NCBI RefSeq assembly: GCF_004364165.1
Contig: NZ_SOAY01000011.1
Coordinates: 558,001-622,000, forward strand
Length of the DNA: 64,000 nucleotides
Direction of reading: 5' to 3'
From: Maribacter spongiicola
GTDB taxonomy: Bacteria > Bacteroidota > Bacteroidia > Flavobacteriales > Flavobacteriaceae
Below the pieces are notes generated by a model. It worked only from the letters and a program-made list of their open reading frames with translations, was not told the DNA's origin and did not search any database. Positions 1 to 10,544 of this stretch are shown one piece after another. Both the position numbers and the translations under genes were made by a program. The first letter of the stretch is position 1, and each line of letters begins with the position of its first letter.

Positions 1-845
1 TAATCTGGGGCTTCTAAGTCGCCTAATTTTTTGTAAGAGCCTTGGGCCTTAATATATAAACCAGATTTGTACGATTTGGTCAACGAAGATGTAAGGTTAC
101 CACCGCGTCCATTAGACGATAGATTTAATTGCGTTTTACCAAAAAGGGAATCTGTTCTAACAACAGGTAAAGGCTCTAATACAATTACTCCTCCTATAGC
201 ATCACCACCATATTCAATTGCTGCAGCACCTTTTATGACGCTAATATTTTGGTTGGCATTGACATCGACATTTGGGGCATGCTCTTCGCCCCATTCCATG
301 TCTTGCATGCGAACGTTATTGTTTAGAATTAAGATTCTACTTCCATTTAAACCCTGTATTACGGGTTTAACTATATTACCACCAGTATTTAATGTCGATA
401 CTCCTGCAATTTTCTTTAGAGCATCGCCTAGGCTGTTTCCGCTATTACGCTCTATATCTTTTACTGATAAAATATTCTCTTGACCAGAATTGGTATTCTT
501 TGGTATGTCACCAATTACTTTTACTTCTTTTAGCTCTTCTAAATGATGTTCAAGTCTAATTTCTGAAAAGGTATCTCCATTAATGGTTACCGTAATAAAC
601 TTGGTAGTACATTCTGGATGCGATATTTCCAATTCTAAAACTCCGTCACACAGATTTTTAAAAGTAAATTTTCCATTTTCTTTAGAAACCGTAGAAAGGT
701 TTTTACCAGTGACATTAATAGTTGCGCCACTCAACGTACTGTTGTCATGGAAATCAACTATTTCACCTATTAATATTGAATTGCAATCTTGAGCATAAAT
801 TATTGAGCTACAAAAGATTACGAAAACATATAAATAATTTTTCAT
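1..845 (-). CDS. TonB-dependent receptor, N-terminal part (runs off the window)
   Basis: Translating the minus strand from the ATG at 845 gives about 281 residues, open to the window edge. A signal peptide ends near ...SSIIYAQD, then comes a carboxypeptidase-regulatory-like domain (GEIVDFHDNSTLSGATI, about residues 28-110) and a plug domain (SLGDALKKIAGVSTL, then IKGAAAIEYGGDAIGGVIVLEP split around residues 205-230). These are hallmarks of outer-membrane active-transport receptors energised by TonB; the barrel lies outside the window. The substrate cannot be read. The small CxxC membrane protein just upstream on the same strand (66 bp gap) suggests a metal ion, but that is inference. Family call is firm; the 3' end is missing. 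Confidence 0.9.
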   Translation of the reverse strand, partial: MKNYLYVFVIFCSSIIYAQDCNSILIGEIVDFHDNSTLSGATINVTGKNLSTVSKENGKFTFKNLCDGVLELEISHPECTTKFITVTINGDTFSEIRLEHHLEELKEVKVIGDIPKNTNSGQENILSVKDIERNSGNSLGDALKKIAGVSTLNTGGNIVKPVIQGLNGSRILILNNNVRMQDMEWGEEHAPNVDVNANQNISVIKGAAAIEYGGDAIGGVIVLEPLPVVRTDSLFGKTQLNLSSNGRGGNLTSSLTKSYKSGLYIKAQGSYKKLGDLEAPD

Positions 846-910
846 TATATAAGTTTTTCGAAAGTATGTACCGATTCTAAAAGTAAATCGATTTAATGAT
901 GGATAGTGTA

Positions 911-1216
911 CTAGTCTTGGAAGGGGGGAGGTCTGCCGAAAGTGACATACCTAAAATAAAATGAAGGTGCCTCTAAAACTAAAGGCGTAAGTTTCTTTTT
1001 GATAAAAAAAATAAATGGTAAAAGAATTAATAAGAGAATGGCAACAAAAGTAAATTCAGAATTTTGACTCTGAACTGCCATATCGCAAATGCTACAATTC
1101 TCAATGGTATCAACAGAATTGTCATCATGGGAGTATACATGAAATGAAGTCACCTTAATTAGCATAAGGCAAAATAAGATAAATACAGAGAAATATGTAA
1201 ATATTGACTTCTTCAC
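911..1216 (-). CDS. Small membrane protein with CxxC motif, possibly metal-related
   Basis: A 101-residue protein starting at GTG (no in-frame ATG fits; the overlapping ATG runs straight into TGA). It has an N-terminal hydrophobic segment (about residues 6-24), a periplasmic-looking stretch with His residues and a CSICD motif (about 42-46), a second membrane segment (about 57-71) and a C-terminal FGRPPPF tail. Short proteins of this layout often precede TonB-dependent receptors in Bacteroidota and resemble DUF2946-type copper-associated proteins, from memory and without a search. It is probably cotranscribed with the receptor downstream. A role in metal handling is inference. Confidence 0.65.
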   Translation of the reverse strand: MKKSIFTYFSVFILFCLMLIKVTSFHVYSHDDNSVDTIENCSICDMAVQSQNSEFTFVAILLLILLPFIFFIKKKLTPLVLEAPSFYFRYVTFGRPPPFQD

Positions 1217-1274
1217 ATCGCTAAAGTACTAAAAGAAGTAGAATTGAATGTTAAAGAAAACCTAACAAAAATTT

Positions 1275-1589
1275 TTAGAATAAGAATCCGAGTCCTAATC
1301 TTTTGAGCATCTTTTTTTCAAAAGCCCAAAAGAATTTGAATTGCCCAAATAACCAGCCATATATTACCAATAGTATCTGATAAAAAGGGAAAATCAAAAG
1401 AATTCGTAAAATCCAATACATAGTTGTTCCCCACCATGCATCTGAAAAATTAGTTTGTTGCAGGCCAATTAAATTTAAAAAAGGTTTTGCAACATAGACT
1501 GAAGAGGATCCTGTAATTGCAAATACTATAAAAATTATGGTTAATTGAAAATTGCTGGTAATGCCCCAGCGCTCTTTTAATTTTTGCAT
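1275..1589 (-). CDS. DUF6787 family membrane protein
   Basis: The reading frame opens at a TTG seven codons upstream, but the ATG at 1589 gives MQKLKERWGITSN, the usual start of this family, so 104 residues is preferred. Two hydrophobic helices (about 16-38 and 55-80) frame a conserved-looking GQFKFFWAFEKKMLKRLG tail. Relatives are sometimes labelled diacylglyceryl transferase, but this protein is far too short and lacks Lgt features. It lies 30 bp after the DUF6146 lipoprotein, a pairing that recurs in Flavobacteriia to my recollection. Function unknown. Confidence 0.75.
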   Translation of the reverse strand: MQKLKERWGITSNFQLTIIFIVFAITGSSSVYVAKPFLNLIGLQQTNFSDAWWGTTMYWILRILLIFPFYQILLVIYGWLFGQFKFFWAFEKKMLKRLGLGFLF

Positions 1590-1619
1590 GACATGTGTTG
1601 AATGCCACAAATATACTTT

Positions 1620-2084
1620 TTAAATACGGGGTATAAAAGGACCTAACCGTTGATTATATTTTCTTTGAAAATAGATGAAATAATTATACAGTTTGTAATT
1701 TACATCATACCCGTAATCTATTTGATTTGAGTAATCTATGCGCAATTCATATAAATTGGGGTCAAATCGAGATGGCTGCATTACTCTGTTATTCCATTCT
1801 GTAACCATGATGTAGTTTCTATTTTCAAGAAAATTTTGAGAATAATAACCCTCAGGCTTAGCAATTGAACTTAACCAAGTATTAAAGCCAGGTTCAATAA
1901 TTATTATCTCGTATTCGGTTTCATCACTAGAAATGGTAATAGTGTCGCCTTGAACTTGCTTGAACGCTTGTTCTTCATCGCTGGAAATAGATAATGATTC
2001 TTTAGTGGTGCCACAGCTAAATAAAAAGGAAGTAATCGCTGCTAGAATAAATAAATGTGGAAAGATAGAATGTTTCTTTTTCAT
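1620..2084 (-). CDS. DUF6146 family lipoprotein
   Basis: A 154-residue protein with a lipoprotein signal (hydrophobic core then LFSCGTT, Cys24 as the lipidation site). The mature part holds the blocks EYEIIIIEPGFNTWLSS and NYFIYFQRKYNQRLG that I associate with DUF6146 of Flavobacteriia. Anchored in the envelope; no enzymatic motif visible. It precedes the DUF6787 gene and is separated from the upstream DUF937 gene by a terminator hairpin, so it probably has its own promoter. Confidence 0.75.
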   Translation of the reverse strand: MKKKHSIFPHLFILAAITSFLFSCGTTKESLSISSDEEQAFKQVQGDTITISSDETEYEIIIIEPGFNTWLSSIAKPEGYYSQNFLENRNYIMVTEWNNRVMQPSRFDPNLYELRIDYSNQIDYGYDVNYKLYNYFIYFQRKYNQRLGPFIPRI

Positions 2085-2096
2085 AGAATATAAGAT

Positions 2097-2129
2097 ACAA
2101 AAAAACCCGCTGCTTCTGCAAACGGGTTA
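2097..2129 (-). terminator. Intrinsic terminator after the DUF937 gene
   Basis: On the minus strand AACCCG (2128-2123) pairs with CGGGTT (2109-2104), with an inner TGC/GCA pairing, followed by a run of T. It sits 23 bp after the DUF937 stop codon. Confidence 0.75.
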
Positions 2130-2150
2130 TATAAATAGAATCTTAATACT

Positions 2151-2783
2151 TTACTTACCGAAAAGACCTCCTAAAAGACCTCCAAGACCTCCTTTACTTT
2201 TGTTGCCACCCATTACCATACCGGCAACGTCGTCTAGTATGCTACCATCGCCGTCTGCATCTAATAAAGAAGTAATCAGGCTTTGGTTTTCTTGTGGTTG
2301 TCCACCTAACATGCTACCTAAAAGAGCATTCATGCCAGTACTATCACTTACGTTACTTTGTGCCGTTTGCTTTCCTATCATTCCCATAACTATAGGAGCT
2401 GCTATTTTTAATATTTGCGCAACTGATCCCGCATCTATTCCAGATTTAGCACTTAGAGCACTTTCTACTTGAGGTTGTTTGTTACCGAATACATGACCCA
2501 AAATGCCAGCACCATCTTCCATTACACTATCGTCAACACCACCGCCAAAGAGACCCCCTAAATTATCTAAGATCCCACCAGAATGTTTACTAGATAATGC
2601 GCTCATTAAACCTTGAGCACCCTCTGGGGTGGATACATTTTTTTTCATTGCACCAAGAATAAGTGGCATAGCCATACTTAGTACATTTGCGGTTTTATCT
2701 GCTGGTTGGTTGGTTTGACCTGCAACTCCGCTAATTAATTGTTGACCCATTGGGCTATTTAATAAATCTAATAATCCTGCCAT
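2151..2783 (-). CDS. DUF937 domain-containing protein
   Basis: 210 residues. The N-terminus MAGLLDLLNSPMGQQLISG and the repeated helical blocks (VLSMAMPLILGAMKKN, then QILKIAAPIVMGMIGKQ) are typical of DUF937 (YidB-like). The C-terminus is Gly-rich (SKGGLGGLLGGLFGK). No signal peptide, so probably cytoplasmic; the biochemical role is unknown. It follows serA by 69 bp on the same strand and ends in a good terminator, so it may be the last gene of the ser cluster. Confidence 0.8.
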   Translation of the reverse strand: MAGLLDLLNSPMGQQLISGVAGQTNQPADKTANVLSMAMPLILGAMKKNVSTPEGAQGLMSALSSKHSGGILDNLGGLFGGGVDDSVMEDGAGILGHVFGNKQPQVESALSAKSGIDAGSVAQILKIAAPIVMGMIGKQTAQSNVSDSTGMNALLGSMLGGQPQENQSLITSLLDADGDGSILDDVAGMVMGGNKSKGGLGGLLGGLFGK

Positions 2784-2852
2784 TATAATAGTTAATTTAA
2801 TGTTTATGTTGTAAAATACGAAAAAGGGCCAAGAATATTGCCTTTTAAGCCT

Positions 2853-3803
2853 CTATTTTAATAGCGATATAATTTGGTCGGCCAATTCTAGTCCGATTCT
2901 TTCTTGAGCTTCAAGAGTTGCTGCACCAATATGTGGCGTTAACGATATACTAGAATGCATCAATATTTTAATTTCTGGTGTTGGTTCAGATTCATAAACA
3001 TCTAAACCAGCAAAGGCAACAGAGCCATTTTCTAATGCTTCAATAAGGGCAACTTCATCTAAAACACCACCTCTAGCAGCATTTACGATACCTACACCTT
3101 TTTTCATTTGAGCAAATTCTGCCTTACTTAAAACATAGTCGTCTTGCCCTGGTATATGTAAAGAAATATAGTCAGCTTCTTTTAATAAGTCAGTTTTACT
3201 ACTGTTCTTTAGTTTAAAAGCTACTTTTTGACCATCGAAAAATGAAAGTTCAATTTCAGCTTGTTCAACTTCAGGATCGCTATACAAAACTTTCATACCT
3301 GCTCCTATGGCTAACTTGGCCGTTGCTTGACCAATATTACCGAAACCAAATAGACCTAAAGTCTTACCTCTAAGTTCGGTGCCTTTTGAATATGATTTTT
3401 TTAAACCTTTAAAGTTACTATCACCTTCTAAAGGCATATTTCTGTTTGCGTCATATAAAAAACGAACACCACCGAAAAGATGTGCAAATACTAATTCTGC
3501 TACCGATTCTGACGATGCCGCTGGGGTATTAATGACATGAATATCTTTACTTTTAGCATAATCGACATCAATATTGTCCATACCTACACCACCACGACCT
3601 ATTAATTTTAAGGTAGGGCAGGCGTCAATTAACTCTTTTCTTACCTTGGTGGCACTACGTACCAATAAGGCATCGATTTTATGTTCGTTTATATAGTTTG
3701 CTAACTGCTCTTGTGCGACAGTTGTGGTTAAAACTTCAAATCCAGACTTCTCTAGTTCGGCAATACCGTTTTGAGAAATACCATCATTAGCTAATATCTT
3801 CAT
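2853..3803 (-). CDS. serA: D-3-phosphoglycerate dehydrogenase-type 2-hydroxyacid dehydrogenase
   Basis: 316 residues, NAD-dependent D-2-hydroxyacid dehydrogenase fold: an N-terminal substrate domain, nucleotide-binding [11 protein letters not shown] (about 149-159), the catalytic Arg segment [10 protein letters not shown] (about 242-251) and HIGAAT with the catalytic His near residue 291. It lacks a C-terminal ACT domain, so it is the short type without the classical serine-feedback module. The proposed reaction is 3-phosphoglycerate to 3-phosphohydroxypyruvate, first step of serine synthesis. This is supported by serC directly upstream on the same strand. Substrate assignment rests on that neighbour. 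Confidence 0.87.
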   Translation of the reverse strand: MKILANDGISQNGIAELEKSGFEVLTTTVAQEQLANYINEHKIDALLVRSATKVRKELIDACPTLKLIGRGGVGMDNIDVDYAKSKDIHVINTPAASSESVAELVFAHLFGGVRFLYDANRNMPLEGDSNFKGLKKSYSKGTELRGKTLGLFGFGNIGQATAKLAIGAGMKVLYSDPEVEQAEIELSFFDGQKVAFKLKNSSKTDLLKEADYISLHIPGQDDYVLSKAEFAQMKKGVGIVNAARGGVLDEVALIEALENGSVAFAGLDVYESEPTPEIKILMHSSISLTPHIGAATLEAQERIGLELADQIISLLK

Positions 3804-3895
3804 ATGTTTTTATTGATAATAGAGATTTTAATATTTCAAGTCTTTTTTGCCCTTAATGCAGGGATAAACCTCGAAATTTTAAGTTGATTTTTTAG

Positions 3896-3926
3896 AAATG
3901 CCTCTAGGGATTACCTAGAGGCATTT
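3896..3926. repeat. Perfect 13-bp hairpin between serC and serA
   Basis: AAATGCCTCTAGG (3896-3908) and CCTAGAGGCATTT (3914-3926) are perfect complements around a 5-nt loop. Neither strand shows a clear T run after the stem, so it is not a standard terminator. It could be an RNA processing or stability element between serC and serA. Confidence 0.6.
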
Positions 3927-3975
3927 GGCTGAAATTTAAATGTGCTAAGGAGCGTAATCGAATAAATTAAATTGA

Positions 3976-5040
3976 TTATCCTTTACGTTCCATTTCACTC
4001 ATTACATCTACCAATACACCTACACTTTCTAAAGAAAGTGCATTGTACATGCTTGCTCTGTAGCCTCCCACAGAACGATGACCGTTTAAACCATTAATTC
4101 CTGCTTCTTTTAACATGTTGTCAAAAGTTGATTTTAAAACTTCATCGGTTAAATTGAAAGTTGCATTCATTAAAGAACGGTCTTCTACATTTGCATAACC
4201 TTCAAAAACAGGATTCAAGTCTATTTCAGAATATAATAATCTGGCTTTTTTCTCATTTACTTCTTCAATGGCAGCAATACCTCCAAGATTTTTAAGCCAT
4301 TCTAGAGTTAACATTGAAGTATATACGGCAAATACCGGTGGAGTATTAAACATACTATCTTTTGATATATGCGTTTGATAATCAAGCATTGAAGGAATTT
4401 TTCTGGAAACCTTACCTAATAAATCTTCTTTTACGACAACTAATGTTGCCCCAGCAGGACCCATATTTTTCTGTGCGCCGGCATAAATTAAGTCGAATTG
4501 AGAGAAATCTAAAGTCCTAGAGAATATGTCTGAGCTCATATCACAAATTAACGGACAATCGGTTTTCGGAAACTTCTTGAATTGAGTTCCGTATATCGTA
4601 TTGTTCGATGTAATGTGTAAATAATCTAAGCCCGTTGGTACAGAATATCCTTTTGGTATGTATTTAAACTTTTCATCTTTAGAAGAGCCTACTTCAACCA
4701 CCTCGCCAAATAATTTTGCTTCTTTAATTGCCTTATCGCTCCAAGTACCGGTATTTAAATAACCTGCTTTTTTCTCTAATAAGTTATATGCAACCATTAA
4801 AAACTCTAGGCTTGCACCGCCTTGTAAAAAGAGTGCTTGATAGCCTTTGTCTTTAAGGTCAAGTAGTTCTAATGCTAATGATCTTGCGTTTTCCATTACG
4901 GCAACAAAATCTTTACTTCTGTGTGAAATTTCTATAAGTGAAAGTCCTGAGCCATTGAAGTCCATAACCGCTTCAGAAGCTTTTAACAATACTTCTTTTG
5001 GTAATATACAAGGACCAGCGCTAAAATTATGTTTTTTCAT
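3976..5040 (-). CDS. serC: Phosphoserine aminotransferase
   Basis: 354 residues, a class V PLP aminotransferase of the SerC family. The N-terminal MKKHNFSAGPCILP and SHRSKDF motifs are diagnostic; the PLP Lys is K191 in YAGAQKNMGPAG; the C-terminal HRSVGGYRASMYNA binds phosphate. It converts 3-phosphohydroxypyruvate plus glutamate to phosphoserine and may also serve pyridoxal phosphate synthesis. serA follows on the same strand, with a hairpin in the gap that could uncouple their expression. Confidence 0.95.
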   Translation of the reverse strand: MKKHNFSAGPCILPKEVLLKASEAVMDFNGSGLSLIEISHRSKDFVAVMENARSLALELLDLKDKGYQALFLQGGASLEFLMVAYNLLEKKAGYLNTGTWSDKAIKEAKLFGEVVEVGSSKDEKFKYIPKGYSVPTGLDYLHITSNNTIYGTQFKKFPKTDCPLICDMSSDIFSRTLDFSQFDLIYAGAQKNMGPAGATLVVVKEDLLGKVSRKIPSMLDYQTHISKDSMFNTPPVFAVYTSMLTLEWLKNLGGIAAIEEVNEKKARLLYSEIDLNPVFEGYANVEDRSLMNATFNLTDEVLKSTFDNMLKEAGINGLNGHRSVGGYRASMYNALSLESVGVLVDVMSEMERKG

Positions 5041-5104
5041 TTTGTTTGTAATTTAAGGATGCAAATGTCAGGATTTTTTAAGAATTTTAGGTAAAGAACC
5101 GTAT

Positions 5105-6175
5105 TTAATTCAATGATGTACTTAACAAGAAATTAACCGTATCTATACCATCTGCATAATCATTTAATGACGGTTTCTGAGTTTGCCCAAACGAGATTTC
5201 ATTTTCTATAAAGCCGGATGATACGATACATTGAATTTTATCTTCTTCAGATTTTAACATGGTTTTTAATGTAGGTAAATCTTCGTAATATTCATAAAAC
5301 AAAGAGGCGATAGGGGAGCCAAAGCTTTTTTCTTCCTTCAAAATCAAGAAACCATTGTCTAAAATTTTGAATTCGCTCATCAAATAAACTGCTTTATTGT
5401 AATCATAATTGTTCGCGTATTTATTATGGTTTATAATATCGCTATGTAAAAACATAGCTTTAAAAAATGTATCAATGTCGTATCCTTTCGGAATATAAAT
5501 TTTAGAGACACTTCTACACCCTAATCCAAAATATCTAAAAATATCTTCACCAAGAGCAGTTAATTCCTCACTAGTCTCATCACCTTTTAAAACGGCTACC
5601 GAATTTCTGTTTTTACGAATTATATTCGGTTTTTTGCCAAAATAAAACTCGAAGTATCTCGCGGTATTGTTACTGCCTGTTGCTATTACTGCATCATAGT
5701 TTTCCAGTTTTTCTTTTGTAAAGGTTACCCTGTCTTTAAAAAAAGGTTCAATTTCTACAAGGTAATCAATTAGCAGCGGGATTAGTTTTTGGTCATTACT
5801 AGATAGCTTGACCAATGCTTTATTTCCTGTAACCAATACACAAAGTAGGTCATGAAATCCTACTAAGGGAATATTGCCCGCCATGATTAGTGCTATGGTC
5901 TTTTCATCGTTAGCCTCAATATCATAACCATTTAACCAATTTTCTAGATTGCTGCGGGTTAATACATTTGACCATTCTTGAAACGCATGAACACAGTTTT
6001 CTTCAGAAAACCAACCATTATAATGTTGTGCTCTTTCGGCTTCAGTTTTAAAACGTTCGATCCATTTGTCATTTAAATGTTCAGAAACTGCGTTTGTTTC
6101 AATTAATTCACAAAATGTTCTTAGAAAATTTCCAAGTTTAACAAAAGCTTCTATACTAAGGTTGCTATGGGTCAT
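5105..6175 (-). CDS. Acyl-CoA reductase, LuxC-like
   Basis: 356 residues with aldehyde-dehydrogenase-like blocks seen in the LuxC/acyl-CoA reductase family: IALIMAGNIPLVGFHD (about 93-109), VIATGSNNTARYFEFYF (about 163-179) and the nucleophile segment FGLGCRSVSKIYIP with Cys220. Family members reduce acyl-CoA to a fatty aldehyde with NAD(P)H. No luxAB, luxD or luxE is nearby, so bioluminescence is not implied. It lies between serC and a divergent ferredoxin, an arrangement I recall as common in Bacteroidota. The physiological substrate is unknown. Confidence 0.82.
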   Translation of the reverse strand: MTHSNLSIEAFVKLGNFLRTFCELIETNAVSEHLNDKWIERFKTEAERAQHYNGWFSEENCVHAFQEWSNVLTRSNLENWLNGYDIEANDEKTIALIMAGNIPLVGFHDLLCVLVTGNKALVKLSSNDQKLIPLLIDYLVEIEPFFKDRVTFTKEKLENYDAVIATGSNNTARYFEFYFGKKPNIIRKNRNSVAVLKGDETSEELTALGEDIFRYFGLGCRSVSKIYIPKGYDIDTFFKAMFLHSDIINHNKYANNYDYNKAVYLMSEFKILDNGFLILKEEKSFGSPIASLFYEYYEDLPTLKTMLKSEEDKIQCIVSSGFIENEISFGQTQKPSLNDYADGIDTVNFLLSTSLN

Positions 6176-6222
6176 TATATTTGTATACTAATTCACTAGG
6201 AATTACCTTTGTGCAAAAATAA

Positions 6223-7369
<1,147 letters not shown>

Positions 7370-7377
7370 AATGCAAA

Positions 7378-7407
7378 AAAAAGCTACCTAAAAATAGGTA
7401 GCTTTTT
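7378..7407 (-). terminator. Terminator hairpin after the FecIR-linked receptor gene
   Basis: AAAAAGCTACCTA (7378-7390) and TAGGTAGCTTTTT (7395-7407) form a perfect 13-bp stem around AAAA, with T tracts on both strands. It lies 20 bp beyond the receptor stop codon and just 5' of the methyltransferase gene. Confidence 0.85.
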
Positions 7408-7427
7408 GCAAATAAAACTAAATCAAA

Positions 7428-10400
7428 CTAAAATTTATAATTCAATGATAAGTTGAACATTGTACCCAATTGGCTAAAATGATACCCATCATACGTCATT
7501 TGAGAATAACGTTGGTTGAAAGTAATCAAGTTAGATTGGTTCTGTACCTGCGCTGGGTCAGCTAAAATAGCATTTCCTGCAGCATTTTTAGACTGGAAAC
7601 TCCATTCTGGTAATACATTGAAAATGTTGTTTACGTTTAAGGATAAAGTCAATTTATCACTAGCACTGTAGTTAATCCCTAAATCAGTAACCGTTTTTGG
7701 TGTAAACTCAGTGAATAAATTCTCATCTAAACCTTGTTGTTGGAACTTCGTTTTACCAAAATAAGTGTTATTCAAAGAAAACCCGAACTTGTTAATATCG
7801 TAGTTGATTCCAAAAATCCACTTCGTTATTGGGCGAGATGTGAATAATAAGGCAGCTTGAGTATCGTTAAATACAGATTGTCCAGAATTAGCTACTAACG
7901 GAATATCATTTACTTCACCGTCAAGCTCATTTTGAATGGTATAGTTACCCGATAAGTTTAAATCTAAAGTACCATTACCTAGTTCAAGACCTCTATAACC
8001 AAGAACAACATCAATACCGGAAGTTTTAGTATCTATAGCGTTAGAAAAGAAACTTACATCAGAAAGGTTGTTTTGAGCTAAAAGAATATCTAAAGGATTT
8101 GCAGCATCGCCACTAGCACCGATTTCTGTACCAAGAACAATACGATCTTTTACCGCAATACTGTAATAGTCGAAAGTATAGCTGAATTTATCTACTTTAC
8201 CACCAAAACCTACAGTGAAGTTTTGAGAAGTTTCAGCGTCTAATGGATCGATACCCAATAATTTAGCTTGAGTAGAGGTATTGTTGATTAAACCACCCAC
8301 TTGAATACCTTGACCAGGAATAAAGCTATATTGTGCTTTTTGTGTGTGAATTTGGTGAAGCGTAGGAGCTCTAAATCCTGAAGAGATAGAACCTCTTAAA
8401 GTGAAAGCGTCGCTAAACTTGTAACGTGAACTAAATTTGTAAACAAAAGCGTTACCAAAATCAGAATAGTTTTCTGATCTAATTGTACCACTTAATAAGA
8501 AAGCATCAGTTACATCATAATCTAAACTAAAGTATCCACCAATATTGTAACGATTGAATTTACCGGAGTTTTGAGGTGCAGCACCAGCAAATGAATCGGC
8601 ACCACCACCATCGTAAGAAGCAAGCTCACCTTCGATGATTTCAAAAGTCTCCGTTCTAAACTCAGCACCAAGTCCAATACTAACTTTGTCAGAAAGTATT
8701 CTTGAAATATCTATGTTACCTACGTTGTGAGAGAATTTAGTTCCTCCTGGATCGAATGACTGCTGACTATTTTCTCTGTATAATTCTGACCCTTCAGAAA
8801 TTTCACCGTCATCAACAGAACCGTTTCCGTTTGCATCAATAAATACAGAAGGTGAATAAACAATATTTCTATTGTGTGACTGATTCACTTTATACGTTTG
8901 TGAGTTTCCACCTGTAGTGAAACTAGCATCTATATTCCAATCATTGATAGTAGATTTAAAACCAAGTGTTGCATTATAATCACTTAATAAACCTTCAAAA
9001 GTAGGAACATAACCGTCGTAACCACCAGCTGTATTTGGATTGTCACCAGGGAAGAAGTCTGCTAAATAAGGGAAATCATCTACAGTTCTCCAGTAAGGAG
9101 TTCTATAATTTGCAAAACTATTTACTGCTTTGTAAACGTAAGCAGCGTTACCATACAGACTGGTGTTCTCACTTAAATCGTAACCCATGTTTACAGAAAA
9201 CTTCGCAGCAGCTGTTTCAGGTGATCCATTTATGTTATTAGCATCTGGGTTTCTGCTTAAAAACTCTTGTACGTCTGCAATATCGGCTCCAAAATCACCA
9301 GCCTCACCTGCAGCGTCAACAGTACCTGGTCTGTTGGCTAAATTTACTTTAGAAAGATCTACTGTGTAGTTTATGAAACCTTTATCTTCTCCAATTGAAG
9401 AGCCATTGTTTATAGCAACACCGAACATTTCACCGTCACCTTCAGATGTAATACCAGTTCTAATTGTTGCAGATCCATCGTTAGGAGTATCTTTTAATAT
9501 AATGTTCATTACCCCTGCAATTGCATCAGAACCGTATTGAGCAGAAGCACCATCTCTTAGTATTTCAACTCTTTTGATAGCATCTGTTGGTATAGCAGAA
9601 ATATCAGCACCTGTTTCACCACGACCTGGAGAGGTTTGCGTGTAAAGAAGTGCACTTAAGTTCTTTCTTTTACCATTAATTAATATTAATGTTCTAGATG
9701 GTCCCATGTTTCTAATTTCATAAGGGTCTAATAAAGATGTCGCATCGTTTACAGGTGTTTGTACCGTGTTAAATGATGGAATTCTGTATTGTAACGCTTT
9801 ATCAAAAGTAACCTGACCTGTAGAAGTTAATTCTTTAACACCTACAACATCAACTGGTAGCGGAGTGTCTGCATTACTTCTAGGTGCAGTACGTGATCCA
9901 ACAACAATAAATTCATCTAGTTGCATACCTTCGGAAAGTTGTACGTTAATGGTAGTTTTACCAGCTGTAGAAACTTCTTGAGTTGCAAAACCAATATAGC
10001 TAAATACTAATTTTGTATCATCGGTTACATTAATAGTGTAGTTACCATCAAAATCTGAAGTAGTACCGTTTGTAGTACCTTTTTCTATAATGTTTACGCC
10101 TGCTAATGGCATTCCAGAACTGTCTGTAACGTTACCAGAAATTGAATTTTGAATAACTTTATTAAGTGTCGTGGCAGTTATACCATTATTGTTTATCGTG
10201 TTAACCTTAAGAACTTTTGCTCTTTCTGGTTTTTTATGATAAACAACATAATATTTGTTACCTAAATATTCAAAATCGAAACTTGTTTTACGCTCCAATT
10301 TATTGATTATCTCATCTAATACCGGGAATTTATATTCCTCAGGATTTAAACTGGTAGTTGATACCAGTGTAGGGTTGTAAGTGAAAAACACTTCGTGTTT

Positions 10401-10529
10401 TGCACTGATTTCATTAAGAAACTCGCTCAGGGTAACGTTTTCTTTAATTTCATTAGAAGCCTTCATGCTTATACTACTTGAAAAAAGTAGCACCGCAATC
10501 AGCATTCTCACTAGTTTGTTTGTTCTCAT
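7428..10529 (-). CDS. TonB-dependent receptor with STN signalling domain
   Basis: 1033 residues. Order: signal peptide (1-24), STN/secretin-like N-terminal domain (about 28-97, VTLSEFLNEISAKHEVFFTY), carboxypeptidase-regulatory-like domain (about 128-200), plug (about 222-345, with ADISAIPTDAIKRVEILRD and GSDAIAGVMNIIL), then a 22-strand-type barrel ending in a C-terminal aromatic (LSLNYKF). The STN domain and the sigma and anti-sigma genes immediately upstream indicate a Fec-type trans-envelope signalling receptor. In Bacteroidota these import siderophores or glycans. No SusD-like gene follows, so a small ligand is as likely as a polysaccharide. Substrate not readable. Confidence 0.92.
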   Translation of the reverse strand: MRTNKLVRMLIAVLLFSSSISMKASNEIKENVTLSEFLNEISAKHEVFFTYNPTLVSTTSLNPEEYKFPVLDEIINKLERKTSFDFEYLGNKYYVVYHKKPERAKVLKVNTINNNGITATTLNKVIQNSISGNVTDSSGMPLAGVNIIEKGTTNGTTSDFDGNYTINVTDDTKLVFSYIGFATQEVSTAGKTTINVQLSEGMQLDEFIVVGSRTAPRSNADTPLPVDVVGVKELTSTGQVTFDKALQYRIPSFNTVQTPVNDATSLLDPYEIRNMGPSRTLILINGKRKNLSALLYTQTSPGRGETGADISAIPTDAIKRVEILRDGASAQYGSDAIAGVMNIILKDTPNDGSATIRTGITSEGDGEMFGVAINNGSSIGEDKGFINYTVDLSKVNLANRPGTVDAAGEAGDFGADIADVQEFLSRNPDANNINGSPETAAAKFSVNMGYDLSENTSLYGNAAYVYKAVNSFANYRTPYWRTVDDFPYLADFFPGDNPNTAGGYDGYVPTFEGLLSDYNATLGFKSTINDWNIDASFTTGGNSQTYKVNQSHNRNIVYSPSVFIDANGNGSVDDGEISEGSELYRENSQQSFDPGGTKFSHNVGNIDISRILSDKVSIGLGAEFRTETFEIIEGELASYDGGGADSFAGAAPQNSGKFNRYNIGGYFSLDYDVTDAFLLSGTIRSENYSDFGNAFVYKFSSRYKFSDAFTLRGSISSGFRAPTLHQIHTQKAQYSFIPGQGIQVGGLINNTSTQAKLLGIDPLDAETSQNFTVGFGGKVDKFSYTFDYYSIAVKDRIVLGTEIGASGDAANPLDILLAQNNLSDVSFFSNAIDTKTSGIDVVLGYRGLELGNGTLDLNLSGNYTIQNELDGEVNDIPLVANSGQSVFNDTQAALLFTSRPITKWIFGINYDINKFGFSLNNTYFGKTKFQQQGLDENLFTEFTPKTVTDLGINYSASDKLTLSLNVNNIFNVLPEWSFQSKNAAGNAILADPAQVQNQSNLITFNQRYSQMTYDGYHFSQLGTMFNLSLNYKF

Positions 10530-10544
10530 AAATAAATAGTTTAG

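Noticed and set aside
67-483. 138-residue open frame on plus
   Set aside because: Antisense shadow of the TonB receptor, whose minus-strand translation has clear plug-domain motifs.
1960-2472. 170-residue open frame on plus
   Set aside because: Antisense to the DUF6146 and DUF937 genes and crosses the terminator between them.
5105-6175. Bioluminescence locus
   Set aside because: Only a LuxC-like reductase is present; no luciferase or other lux genes in the window.
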